From Candidatus Rokuibacteriota bacterium (lineage in GTDB: Bacteria; Methylomirabilota; Methylomirabilia; Rokubacteriales; CSP1-6): a stretch of 7,545 bases of DNA. The stretch lies in contig JACQRS010000017.1 of assembly GCA_016206385.1 (NCBI GenBank), forward strand, positions 1-7,545, in the 5' to 3' direction. Below the pieces are notes generated by a model. The model was given only the letters and a program-made list of their open reading frames with translations. It was not told the DNA's origin and searched no databases. Positions within the stretch are counted from its first letter, which is position 1. The number at the start of each line of letters is the position of its first letter. Position numbers and translations under genes: made by a program. Below are positions 1 through 6,374 of this stretch, one piece after another.

Positions 1-593
1 GCCTGCGGCGTGTGGTGCGTGTCGAGCCTGCCGGGCAGGGTGGCGTTGACCGGGTTCCGGTCCGTGGCCCAGGCTGACGCGCGGCTGTTGGTGTGCTGGT
101 CGAGGCCGCCCTTTGTGGGCGCGTTTGCGGCCGCGAAGGAGGCGCCGAAGAGGGAGAGCATGGAGCCGACGTTGATGATCTTGCCTCCGCCGGCGTTCAC
201 CAGGTGCGGATAGGCGGCCTTCGAGCAGAGAAAGGCCGAGGTGAGGTTGGTCTCGAGGATGAGCCGCCACTCCTCCAGGCTGTAGGTCTCGGGGGACTTT
301 CGGATGTTGATGCCGGCGTTGTTCACCAGGATGTCGAGCCGCCCGAACCGCTCCACGGTGGCGGCCATGAGCGCGGCGACCGAAGCCTCCCGGGCCACGT
401 CTACCTCGACGGCGATGGCCCGGGCACCAAGGGCTTCCAGCTCTTTCACCGCCCGGGCGTTCTTGGCGGGGTTCCGGGCGGCAACCACCAGGGCGGCACC
501 GGCCTCGGCCAGGCCGCGGGCCATGCCGAGCCCGATGCCGCCGTTGCCTCCCGTGACCACGGCCACGCGCCCGCTCAGGTCGAAGCGCTTCAC
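1..593 (-). CDS. Short-chain dehydrogenase/reductase (SDR), C-terminus cut by window edge
   Basis: Classical SDR oxidoreductase with a Rossmann fold, 197 full codons visible of a usual ~250. Seen: cofactor motif TGGNGGIG at residues 14-21, VDV with D65, NNAG at 91-94, structural Asn116 in LETNLTS, and catalytic Ser144 in INVGS. Arg41 after the second strand (VVAARN) suggests NADP(H) preference by family rule. The start is GTG at 593: the frame has a stop at 615-617 (the lipoyl gene's own TGA) and no other start between. The gene lies 21 nt after the lipoyl gene and is probably the last visible gene of the operon. Odd: the catalytic YxxxK motif reads N157-A-P-T-K161, so the tyrosine is missing although the Ser-Tyr spacing of 13 is right. 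Several further conserved hydrophobic positions downstream are polar (H167, R171, N180, T185). Residues 1-156 look intact. It may be a normal enzyme with sequence errors at a contig end, a decayed gene, or a divergent member. The substrate cannot be told. Confidence 0.85.
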   Translation of the reverse strand, partial: MKRFDLSGRVAVVTGGNGGIGLGMARGLAEAGAALVVAARNPAKNARAVKELEALGARAIAVEVDVAREASVAALMAATVERFGRLDILVNNAGINIRKSPETYSLEEWRLILETNLTSAFLCSKAAYPHLVNAGGGKIINVGSMLSLFGASFAAANAPTKGGLDQHTNSRASAWATDRNPVNATLPGRLDTHHTPQ

Positions 594-614
594 GGCACAG
601 CCCGGGTCACCTGC

Positions 615-854
615 TCAGGCGCCCTCGTCGATGAGGCCGACGACGGAGCCGACGGGGACGGTCTGGCCCGCCGGGACGGCGATCTCCCGGACCACCCCGG
701 CCACGTCGGCCTCGATCACCACGTCGGCCTTTTCGGTCTCCACTTCCAGGAGCGGCGAGCCGGGGGCTACCGTGTCGCCGACCTTGACCAGCCAGGCCTT
801 GATGTCGCACTCGAGGGTGTCCATGCCGAGCTTGGGAATGCGGATCTCGTGCAC
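615..854 (-). CDS. Stand-alone lipoyl-domain carrier protein (E2 N-terminal-like)
   Basis: A 79-residue protein that is one biotinyl/lipoyl attachment domain. It begins with the typical IPKLGM strand (residues 6-11), has the lysine hairpin E39-T-E-K-A with K42 as the predicted lipoylation site, and the mirrored second half (ADVAGVV, then VGSVVGLI). It ends just after the domain, with no subunit-binding domain and no acyltransferase core, so it is far shorter than a normal E2 (about 400 residues). The start is taken as GTG 854 because the domain begins there and it lies 2 nt after the E1 beta stop. An in-frame ATG at 890 would add 12 residues and overlap E1 beta. The position directly behind E1 alpha and E1 beta argues that K42 lipoate accepts the acyl group from that E1. 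A biotin carrier is less likely because the usual MKM biotin motif is absent and the neighbours are thiamine-diphosphate enzymes. Confidence 0.88.
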   Translation of the reverse strand: MHEIRIPKLGMDTLECDIKAWLVKVGDTVAPGSPLLEVETEKADVVIEADVAGVVREIAVPAGQTVPVGSVVGLIDEGA

Positions 855-856
855 GG

Positions 857-1837
857 CTATGCCCTGGAGGCGGCCAGGAGCTGCCGGCACTCCGCCAACA
901 ACCGATCCCGCGAGGGGAGCACGTAGGCCTCCAGCGGCGGGCTGAAAGGAACCGGAACGTCCGCGCGCGTCAGCCGACGGATGGGAGCCTGGAGGGACGC
1001 CCAGGCCTCCTCGGCGATGACCGCAGCCAGCTCGGCGGCATACCCGCAGCTCCGGTTCGAGTCATCGAAGAGGAGCACGCGCCCGGTCTTTCTCACCGAG
1101 GCGAGGATCGTGTCCCGGTCCAAGGGCAGCAAGCTCCGCGGGTCCACCACCTCGGCCGAGATCCCCTCGGCGGCCAGCAGCTCGGCGCACTTCAGGGCTT
1201 CGGGCACCAGGGGGCCGACCGCCACGATGGTGAGGTCGCTCCCCTCCCGCTTGACCTCGCCCTGGCCCAGCGGGATCGTGTACTCCTCCTCGGGCACGGG
1301 CCCTTTCACCGGGAGGAGCGCGGCCGGCGCGAAGACCACCACGGGGTCGTCCTCGCGGATCGCCGCCTTGAAGAGCCCCTTGGCATCGCGCGGAGTGGAC
1401 GGAACCACGACCTTCATCCCCATGTGGATCAGGAGCGGGTACGGGTGGTCGGAGTGCTGGCCGGCCAGCCCGCGCCGGGCCCCGGACGCCGGCACGAGGT
1501 AGGTGACCGGAATCCTCCCCTGCCCGCCCATCATGTAGCGGAGCTTCTGGGCCTGATCTACCAGCTGGTCGAAGGCGACAAAGATCAGGGCGTTGATCTG
1601 ATACTCCACCACGGGGCGCATCCCCGCCATGGCGGCCCCGGTGGCCAGCCCCGTGAAGCCCGCCTCGGAGATCGGGGTGTCGTAGATCCGGTCGGGACCG
1701 AACTCGTCGAGCAACCCTTTGGTCACCCCGCGGAGGCTGTGGCGGACATCTTCGCCGACGACGATGACCTTGGGATCGCGCCGCATCTCCTCCCGGAGGG
1801 CTTCGCTGAGCGCTTCGAGGTAGCGGATCTCTCGCAT
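857..1837 (-). CDS. 2-oxoacid (or acetoin) dehydrogenase E1 component, beta subunit
   Basis: A 326-residue beta subunit of an alpha2beta2 thiamine-diphosphate dehydrogenase, the usual family length. Seen: VVGEDV at 26-31, ISEAGFTG at 57-63 with E58 as the expected glutamate that activates the cofactor, GQHSD at 126-130 with the conserved histidine H128, VDPRSLLPLD at 231-240, and the C-terminal family signature DVPVPFSPPLEAYVLP at 293-308. The ATG at 1837 has GAGGAG (1846-1851) 8 nt upstream. It works with the E1 alpha gene 66 nt upstream. That gap is almost wholly filled by a palindrome. The lipoyl gene follows 2 nt after the stop. Odd: the stretch after DDPVVVF reads APAALLP, where pyruvate and branched-chain relatives usually carry a charged or aromatic E-x-K/R-x-LY segment, so the substrate may differ from those. 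Pyruvate, branched-chain oxoacids or acetoin all remain possible. Confidence 0.93.
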   Translation of the reverse strand: MREIRYLEALSEALREEMRRDPKVIVVGEDVRHSLRGVTKGLLDEFGPDRIYDTPISEAGFTGLATGAAMAGMRPVVEYQINALIFVAFDQLVDQAQKLRYMMGGQGRIPVTYLVPASGARRGLAGQHSDHPYPLLIHMGMKVVVPSTPRDAKGLFKAAIREDDPVVVFAPAALLPVKGPVPEEEYTIPLGQGEVKREGSDLTIVAVGPLVPEALKCAELLAAEGISAEVVDPRSLLPLDRDTILASVRKTGRVLLFDDSNRSCGYAAELAAVIAEEAWASLQAPIRRLTRADVPVPFSPPLEAYVLPSRDRLLAECRQLLAASRA

Positions 1838-1853
1838 GGTCGTGACTCCTCAT

Positions 1854-1903
1854 CCCCCTCACCTCCATCCTCTCCCCTGAGGGGAGAGGGCAGGGTGAGG
1901 GGC
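1854..1903 (-). repeat. Nested palindrome (REP-like) between E1 alpha and E1 beta genes
   Basis: An inner perfect 9-bp stem (1869-1877 with 1881-1889) and 3-nt loop TGA sits inside an outer perfect 9-bp stem (1855-1863 with 1894-1902), separated by short asymmetric bulges (TCCAT and GCAG). It starts immediately after the E1 alpha stop codon and ends just before the Shine-Dalgarno of E1 beta. The CCCTCACC / CTCTCCCC / GGGGAGAG / GGTGAGGG wording is of the kind seen as dispersed intergenic palindromes in high-GC genomes (from memory, not a search). As RNA it would form a very stable hairpin that could shield the 3' end of E1 alpha mRNA or reduce read-through. No T-run follows on the minus strand, so it is not a normal intrinsic terminator. 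Confidence 0.75.
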
Positions 1904-2911
1904 CTACCACCCGCGCGCCGGAAGCCCGGGATACGGCACCGCGTACATGCCGTCCAGGGCCTCCTCGGGGGCGGGGAACGGGGACTGACGGGCGAAGGCG
2001 ACGGCCTCTTCAAGGCGGGCTTCCACCTCCGCGTCAACCTGGGCCGGGTCGCAGATGCCCTCCTGCTTGAGCCAGGCGGGGTAGGTCTCCAGCGGATCGC
2101 GCGTGCGCCACTCGGCGATCTCGTCGTCCGTCCGATACTTGATCCCGCGCGCTTTCTCGGCGGTGAAGTGGCCGACGAAGCGGTAGGTCCGGCACTCGAG
2201 GAGCGTCGGGCCCCCGCCCCCGCGCGCCCGCTCGACCGCGTGGGTCGTGGCCCCATACACAGCCAGGACATCCATGCCGTCCACCGACTCCCCGGGCATG
2301 CCGTATCCCACCGCCCGTACGGCGAGCCGCTCCACGGCAGCCATCTGGCTGATGGGCGCGCTGATGGCGTAGCCGTTGTTCTCGCAGACGAAGAGCACCG
2401 GGAGCTTCCAGATGGCGGCCAGGTTCAGCGCTTCGTGGACCACGCCCTGGTTCATGCCGCCATCGCCGAAGAACGCCACCGCCACGCGGTCCGTCTTCTC
2501 GAGCTTGGCGGCCAGCGCCGCGCCGCAGGCGATCGGGGCCCCCGCCCCGACGATCCCGTTGGCGCCGAAGATCCCCAGCGAGAGGTCGGCGATGTGCATG
2601 GAGCCGCCCCGACCGCGGTTGTAGCCCGCGGCCTTGCCCATCAGCTCGGCGATCATCCGCCGGGGGTCGCCCCCCTTGGCCAGGATGTGGCCGTGGCCGC
2701 GGTGGGTGCTCGTGATCACGTCGTCCGGACGCAAGGCGTGGCAGACCCCGGTGGCGACCGCCTCCTGCCCCACGTACTCGTGCGTGACCCCCGGGATCTC
2801 GTCCCGGTTCACCAGCTCCACCACCCGCTCCTCGAACCGGCGGATCAGCCGCATCGTGCGGTAGAGGGTGATCAGCCCGTCCCTGTCGAGGCGTACGTCA
2901 ACTCGCATCAT
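1904..2911 (-). CDS. 2-oxoacid (or acetoin) dehydrogenase E1 component, alpha subunit
   Basis: A 335-residue alpha subunit, full family length. Seen (numbered from ATG 2911): HEYVGQEA at 44-51, HRGHG at 70-74, RGGSMH at 101-106, and the thiamine-diphosphate/magnesium motif G149-D-G running to N178-N179, 28 residues from GDG to NN as expected. GHFTAEKARGIKYRTDDE matches the active-site loop region before the WRTRDPL segment. The start is ATG 2911 or the next codon, ATG 2908: GGGAGG (2917-2922) lies 5 and 8 nt upstream respectively. A TTG at 2956 would give 15 more residues but lacks support. It is the first gene of the minus-strand operon and is transcribed away from the GAF-ATPase gene. With E1 beta it forms the decarboxylating E1 that passes acyl groups to lipoate. 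The substrate cannot be fixed from sequence alone, so no gene symbol is given. Confidence 0.93.
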   Translation of the reverse strand: MMRVDVRLDRDGLITLYRTMRLIRRFEERVVELVNRDEIPGVTHEYVGQEAVATGVCHALRPDDVITSTHRGHGHILAKGGDPRRMIAELMGKAAGYNRGRGGSMHIADLSLGIFGANGIVGAGAPIACGAALAAKLEKTDRVAVAFFGDGGMNQGVVHEALNLAAIWKLPVLFVCENNGYAISAPISQMAAVERLAVRAVGYGMPGESVDGMDVLAVYGATTHAVERARGGGGPTLLECRTYRFVGHFTAEKARGIKYRTDDEIAEWRTRDPLETYPAWLKQEGICDPAQVDAEVEARLEEAVAFARQSPFPAPEEALDGMYAVPYPGLPARGW

Positions 2912-2955
2912 GGCTTCCTCCCGGCGGGTGCGGCCCACGTCCCGGCTGCGCGTCA

Positions 2956-2961
2956 ATCATA
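2956..2961 (-). promoter_or_regulatory. Possible -10 box for the E1-lipoyl-SDR operon
   Basis: On the minus strand this reads TATGAT, five of six matches to TATAAT and one of the few AT-containing islands in a very GC-rich region. It would start transcription near 2949, giving a leader of about 38 nt to ATG 2911. No convincing -35 box lies 16-18 nt upstream, so the call is weak. Confidence 0.3.
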
Positions 2962-3055
2962 CAGGGGGCGGCGTCTCCAATCCAGCCCTCCGGCCCGGCC
3001 GCGCCGCCCTCCCGGGGGCGAGCCCGGACGCCTGGCGGCCGGCCCCGAGCGAACC

Positions 3056-3084
3056 TTGACAGGAGGCGTTCGGAAATGCTAAAT
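3056..3084 (+). promoter_or_regulatory. Sigma70-like promoter of the GAF-ATPase leader
   Basis: A perfect -35 TTGACA (3056-3061), a 17-nt spacer and CTAAAT (3079-3084); with an 18-nt spacer the -10 would be TAAATG. A TG at 3077-3078 could act as an extended -10. Transcription would start near 3090. The same pattern recurs at 6375-6403 ahead of the next plus-strand gene, which strengthens both. The perfect AGGAGG overlapping the spacer (3061-3066) is a competing reading as a ribosome-binding site. Confidence 0.55.
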
Positions 3085-3089
3085 GTCTA

Positions 3090-3212
3090 AGTCTGATGAA
3101 GATTTGCCGCGCACGCCCTGCAGGCTCCCCGTCGGGTTAGCCGACCGTCTCACGCGCGTTGAGCACGGGGCTTCCCGGACCGAGTCCGGGGAGCCTTTCG
3201 TTTCAATAGCGG
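3090..3212 (+). promoter_or_regulatory. Structured 5' leader (possible attenuator/riboswitch or small RNA)
   Basis: About 120 nt between the predicted transcription start and GTG 3213, with no credible gene. Seen: hairpin GTCGG-GTTAG-CCGAC (3131-3145); a terminator-like hairpin at 3169-3195; and segment GGCTCCCCG (3123-3131), which pairs perfectly over 9 bp with 3187-3195, the right arm of that hairpin. A further pairing CCCCGT (3127-3132) with ACGGGG (3165-3170) is also possible. These pairings exclude one another, as in transcription attenuators. I do not recognise a known riboswitch class; the c-di-GMP GEMM core was looked for and not found. It could also be a free-standing small RNA of about 110 nt with the ATPase gene read through. 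Confidence 0.4.
3169..3204 (+). terminator. Terminator-like hairpin just upstream of the GAF-ATPase start
   Basis: A 12-bp stem (3169-3180 with 3184-3195, one G-U pair, loop CGA) is followed directly by TTTCGTTTC. The stem is strong and G/C-rich; the T-tract is broken by CG. It lies 9 nt before the GTG start of the following gene, so if it terminates it must be conditional or leaky. Confidence 0.45.
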
Positions 3213-5507
3213 GTGTCACCCGTGGCGCCACAAGACACCGTCCAGACGCTCCAGGAAAAGCTGGCGTACGAGCAGAAGCTCGTCCAGCTCGCCAACCGGA
3301 TCCACGCCGCCAAAAGCCTCGACAGCATCTTCATCGAGCTCCAGGACGAGATCCTCGAGCTCCTGGACGCCGACCGCATGACCCTCTACGCCGTGGACCA
3401 TGAGAAGAAGGAGCTGTACTCGAAGTTCCTGGCCCTGGACACGGTGAAGGAGATCCGGGTTCCCATCAACGAGCAGAGCATTGCGGGGTACGTGGCGCTG
3501 TCGCGCGAGACGGTCAACATCGCCGACGCCTACAACAAGGCCGAGCTGACGCGCATCTCCCAACTGCTTGCCTTCGACAGCTCGTGGGACAAGAAGACCG
3601 GTTTCCGCACGCGACAGGTGCTCGCCACCCCCATCCTCGCCGAGAACAAGAACGTTCTCGGCGTGATTCAGCTCCTGAACAAGAAAGCCGGGACGCGGTT
3701 CGCGAAGGAGGACGAGGCCAGCGCCGCCAGGATCGCCAAGACCCTCGGTATCGCCTTTCACAATCAATATCAGCTCGCCCAGAAGCGGCCGACCAAGTTC
3801 GACTATCTCCTCGCCCAGCACCGGATCTCCCAGGAGGAGCTCAACACCGCTATCGCGGAGGCGAGGCGAAAACAGACGGACGTGGAATCGATTCTGATGG
3901 ACCAGTACAAGGTCCCGAAGGCGGAGATCGGGACCTCGCTGAGCACGTTCTACAAGTGCCCGTTCGTCGAGTTTGACGACAAGATTCTGATCCCGCCCGA
4001 CTTGATGAAAAACCTCAAGCTCGAGTATCTCAAGAAGACCTTCTGGGTGCCGCTGAGGCGCGAGGAGGACGCCGTGGTGGTCCTGGTCGATAATCCCCAG
4101 GACCTCCAGAAGATCGACAGTATCACGCAGCTCCTGCCCCAGCAAAAGATCCGCTACGCGGTGGGGCTCCGGAGAGACATCCTGCAGTTCATCGGCGCCG
4201 CCAGCGGCGAGTACGCGCCAAAAGATTCCATCGCCAACATCATCGGCGACCTGAAGGCCGAGGAGACCGCCGAGACCGCCGAGGAGATGGCCGGGGCCGA
4301 GGTGGACGAGAACGACAGCATTATCGTCCGCCTGGCGAATCAGCTCATCGTAGACGCGTACAAAGCCCGCGCCTCAGACATCCACATCGAGCCGTACGGG
4401 CCCCAGAAGGACACGGTGATCCGCTACCGGATCGACGGCAGCTGCACGGAGTACCAGAAGATCCCGGCCACCTACCGGCGGGCCGTCGTGGCCCGCTTGA
4501 AGATCATGTCCCAGCTGGACATCGCCGAGCGGCGCAAGCCCCAGGACGGCAAGATCAAGTTTCGCATGCCGGACCGGGAGATCGAGCTGCGCGTGGCCAC
4601 CATTCCGACCGCGGGGGGCAACGAGGACGTGGTCATGCGGATCCTGGCCGCCAGCGAGCCCATCCCCGTCGACAAGCTGGGGATGACCGAACGGAATCTC
4701 CGAGAGCTCAAGAAGATCGCGGAGAAACCGTACGGGCTCATCCTCTGCGTCGGCCCCACCGGCTCGGGTAAGACGACCACGCTCCATTCCGTGCTCGGCT
4801 ATATCAACAAGCCGGACAGGAAGATCTGGACCGCCGAAGACCCGGTCGAGATCACGCAGTACGGCCTGCGCCAGCTGCAGGTCCAGCCGAAGATCGGGCT
4901 CACGTTTGCCGCCGCCATGCGGGCGTTTCTGCGCGCCGACCCGGACGTGATCATGGTGGGAGAGATGCGCGATGCGGAAACGGCGGCCACGGGCATCGAG
5001 GCCTCCCTGACCGGCCACCTGGTGTTCAGCACCTTGCACACCAACAGCGCCCCGGAGACGGTGGTCCGGCTTCTGGACATGGACATGGATCCGTTCAACT
5101 TCGCCGACGCGCTGCTCGGAATTCTGGCCCAGCGACTGGTCAAGCGGATCTGCGCGGGTTGCAAGGAGGCGTACCACCCCTCCCGGGACGAATACGACGA
5201 GCTGGCGCGGGCCTACGACGAGGAGAAGTTCCAGAAGATCGCCAAGTACGACGACAGCTTCGTCCTCTACCGGGGGAAGGGCTGCCCGAGCTGCGGCAAC
5301 ACGGGGTACCGGGGGAGGGCCGGCATTCACGAACTCCTCATCGCCAGCGACGAGATCAAAAAGGTGATTCAGACGAAGGCCCGGGTTGCCGACTTGCTCG
5401 CCCGTGCCAAGGAAGAGGGGATGACGACGCTCGTCCAGGACGGGATCCTCAAGTCGCTGGGGGGGCTGACCGACTTCAGGCAGGTCAAGGCCGTCGCGAT
5501 CAAATAA
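3213..5507 (+). CDS. GAF domain-GspE/PilB-type assembly ATPase fusion
   Basis: A 764-residue cytoplasmic secretion/type IV pilus assembly ATPase with an N-terminal sensor. Order: GAF domain about 22-185; MshEN/T2SSE-N-like region about 190-330; Asp-rich box SDIHIEPYG (388-396) to IRYRIDG (403-409); Walker A GPTGSGKT (514-521) with K520; Walker B PDVIMVGEMRD (577-587) with catalytic E584; His box GHLVFSTLHTNSAP (601-614); and two zinc-type CxxC pairs, C647/C650 and C691/C694, before the C-terminal GIHELL segment. All ATPase landmarks are present, so it should be active. Such hexamers power pilus extension or type II secretion through an inner-membrane platform protein. The start is GTG 3213, the most upstream one after an in-frame TAG at 3207; GTG 3222 is an alternative. 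Neither has a clear Shine-Dalgarno. No pilin, platform or retraction gene is nearby, so the partner system is unknown. The GAF domain suggests control by a small ligand. It is preceded by a structured leader. Confidence 0.95.
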   Translation: MSPVAPQDTVQTLQEKLAYEQKLVQLANRIHAAKSLDSIFIELQDEILELLDADRMTLYAVDHEKKELYSKFLALDTVKEIRVPINEQSIAGYVALSRETVNIADAYNKAELTRISQLLAFDSSWDKKTGFRTRQVLATPILAENKNVLGVIQLLNKKAGTRFAKEDEASAARIAKTLGIAFHNQYQLAQKRPTKFDYLLAQHRISQEELNTAIAEARRKQTDVESILMDQYKVPKAEIGTSLSTFYKCPFVEFDDKILIPPDLMKNLKLEYLKKTFWVPLRREEDAVVVLVDNPQDLQKIDSITQLLPQQKIRYAVGLRRDILQFIGAASGEYAPKDSIANIIGDLKAEETAETAEEMAGAEVDENDSIIVRLANQLIVDAYKARASDIHIEPYGPQKDTVIRYRIDGSCTEYQKIPATYRRAVVARLKIMSQLDIAERRKPQDGKIKFRMPDREIELRVATIPTAGGNEDVVMRILAASEPIPVDKLGMTERNLRELKKIAEKPYGLILCVGPTGSGKTTTLHSVLGYINKPDRKIWTAEDPVEITQYGLRQLQVQPKIGLTFAAAMRAFLRADPDVIMVGEMRDAETAATGIEASLTGHLVFSTLHTNSAPETVVRLLDMDMDPFNFADALLGILAQRLVKRICAGCKEAYHPSRDEYDELARAYDEEKFQKIAKYDDSFVLYRGKGCPSCGNTGYRGRAGIHELLIASDEIKKVIQTKARVADLLARAKEEGMTTLVQDGILKSLGGLTDFRQVKAVAIK

Positions 5508-5528
5508 GCGGGACGGACGGCCCGCCGC

Positions 5529-6305
5529 TCATATGAGTGAGAGCCGGGCCCCGTGGGTCGCCCGCTCGTCCAGCCGGCGTCCCACCCCGGTTCTGGTCGT
5601 CAGGGTGGCCGCGTACGGACCGGGCCCCCGCTGCTGAAGGAAGGCCGCAAGCGGGCTGTCGCGGCCCTCGGGGATCGCGAACTCAAGGCGGTGTGGCCCG
5701 ACGCGGAACCGGAGGACGGTGGCGCCGAGGTCGTCGCGCCGCCCTTCGCTCCCGGCCTGGCCCAGAAGGCTTCGATACCAGCGGCTCACCTCCCCGAGAT
5801 CACGCACAGCAATGGTCAGCGGGCCGAGGCCCGTCACCTGGTTGGCGTGGGCCGTCGCTCCCGGGACCCGCTCACTCCGGGGTGTGTCGTCCCTGATCAG
5901 GAAGGGAGCCACGCCGCGATGTCCCTCGCGCGGAATGGCGAGCACCCAGCGGAGCACGTAGCCGTCGGGGCGGGTCCGGGTCAGAGGCCGGGGATCGTCG
6001 ATGTCCACGCCGGCGGTCCGCAGCGCCCTCACATCCGCCTCCAGGTCGGCCGTGCCCATGCAGAAGTCCACCAGCCCCCCGCCCTCCTGCAGCGGGCTCC
6101 ACCACCGATGGGTCTGCGGCCTGTCCGGCTCCAGGAAGGCGATCAGCTCGACGTAGGCCCCGTCCTCGAGCGCGATCAGGGCGTTGTGGGTGCCGACCGG
6201 GTGCCGACCGCCCGGCACAACGGTGAAGCCGAGCTCCCGGTAGCTGGCAATGGCCGTCTCCAGGTCCCGCACCACGATCACGAGATGGTCAATCGCCGGC
6301 GGCAT
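5529..6305 (-). CDS. VOC family (glyoxalase-like) protein
   Basis: A 258-residue vicinal-oxygen-chelate protein. The N-terminal half has the classic opening IDHLVIVVRDLETAIASYRELGF (H7 a possible metal ligand), then GTHNALIAL (39-46) and YVELIAF (51-57) with E53 as a possible second ligand, resembling the Glyoxalase_3-like group. The C-terminal half begins a second VOC-type repeat, LGPLTIAVRDLGEVSRWYRSLLG (160-182), and continues with LRFRVGPHRLEFAIP (198-212). The usual first-strand histidine of that repeat is replaced by P162, so only the first half may bind metal. The start is ATG 6305 with GAGG close upstream. It is convergent with the ATPase gene (21-nt gap) and divergent from the lipoprotein gene. 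Members act on very diverse substrates; none can be named here. Confidence 0.88.
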   Translation of the reverse strand: MPPAIDHLVIVVRDLETAIASYRELGFTVVPGGRHPVGTHNALIALEDGAYVELIAFLEPDRPQTHRWWSPLQEGGGLVDFCMGTADLEADVRALRTAGVDIDDPRPLTRTRPDGYVLRWVLAIPREGHRGVAPFLIRDDTPRSERVPGATAHANQVTGLGPLTIAVRDLGEVSRWYRSLLGQAGSEGRRDDLGATVLRFRVGPHRLEFAIPEGRDSPLAAFLQQRGPGPYAATLTTRTGVGRRLDERATHGARLSLI

Positions 6306-6374
6306 GAGCCTCGCCCGTCCCTGCCCGCATACACTACCACGCGCCGTCGCGCCGCGGATCGAGTCCGAAATTTC

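Noticed and set aside
615..2911. Naming the operon acoAB/bdhA (acetoin or butanediol use)
   Set aside because: E1 plus SDR fits that idea, but nothing seen in the sequence fixes the substrate and acoC/acoX are absent.
1424..3082. 552-codon open frame on the plus strand opposite E1 alpha and E1 beta
   Set aside because: It is antisense to two clearly conserved enzymes; high GC makes long open shadow frames common, and its translation shows no domain.
3090..3212. c-di-GMP (GEMM) riboswitch, SRP RNA or tRNA in the leader
   Set aside because: The GEMM core wording (GCAAA, GGGACGCAAAGCC-like) and the SRP GGAAGCAGC loop are absent, and no cloverleaf can be drawn.
3083..3403. 106-codon frame starting at ATG 3083 inside the leader
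   Set aside because: It overlaps the certain ATPase gene by nearly 200 nt in another frame, is Arg/Pro-rich out-of-frame type sequence, and would start 16 nt from AGGAGG.
4257..4286. Repetitive GAGACCGCC-like stretch in the ATPase gene
   Set aside because: It encodes an ordinary Glu/Ala-rich linker (AEETAETAEE) before the ATPase domain, not a DNA repeat with its own role.
5508..5525. Short inverted repeat GCGGG/CCCGC in the gap between the convergent ATPase and VOC genes
   Set aside because: Only 5 bp, 8-nt loop, no T-run on either side; too weak to call a terminator.
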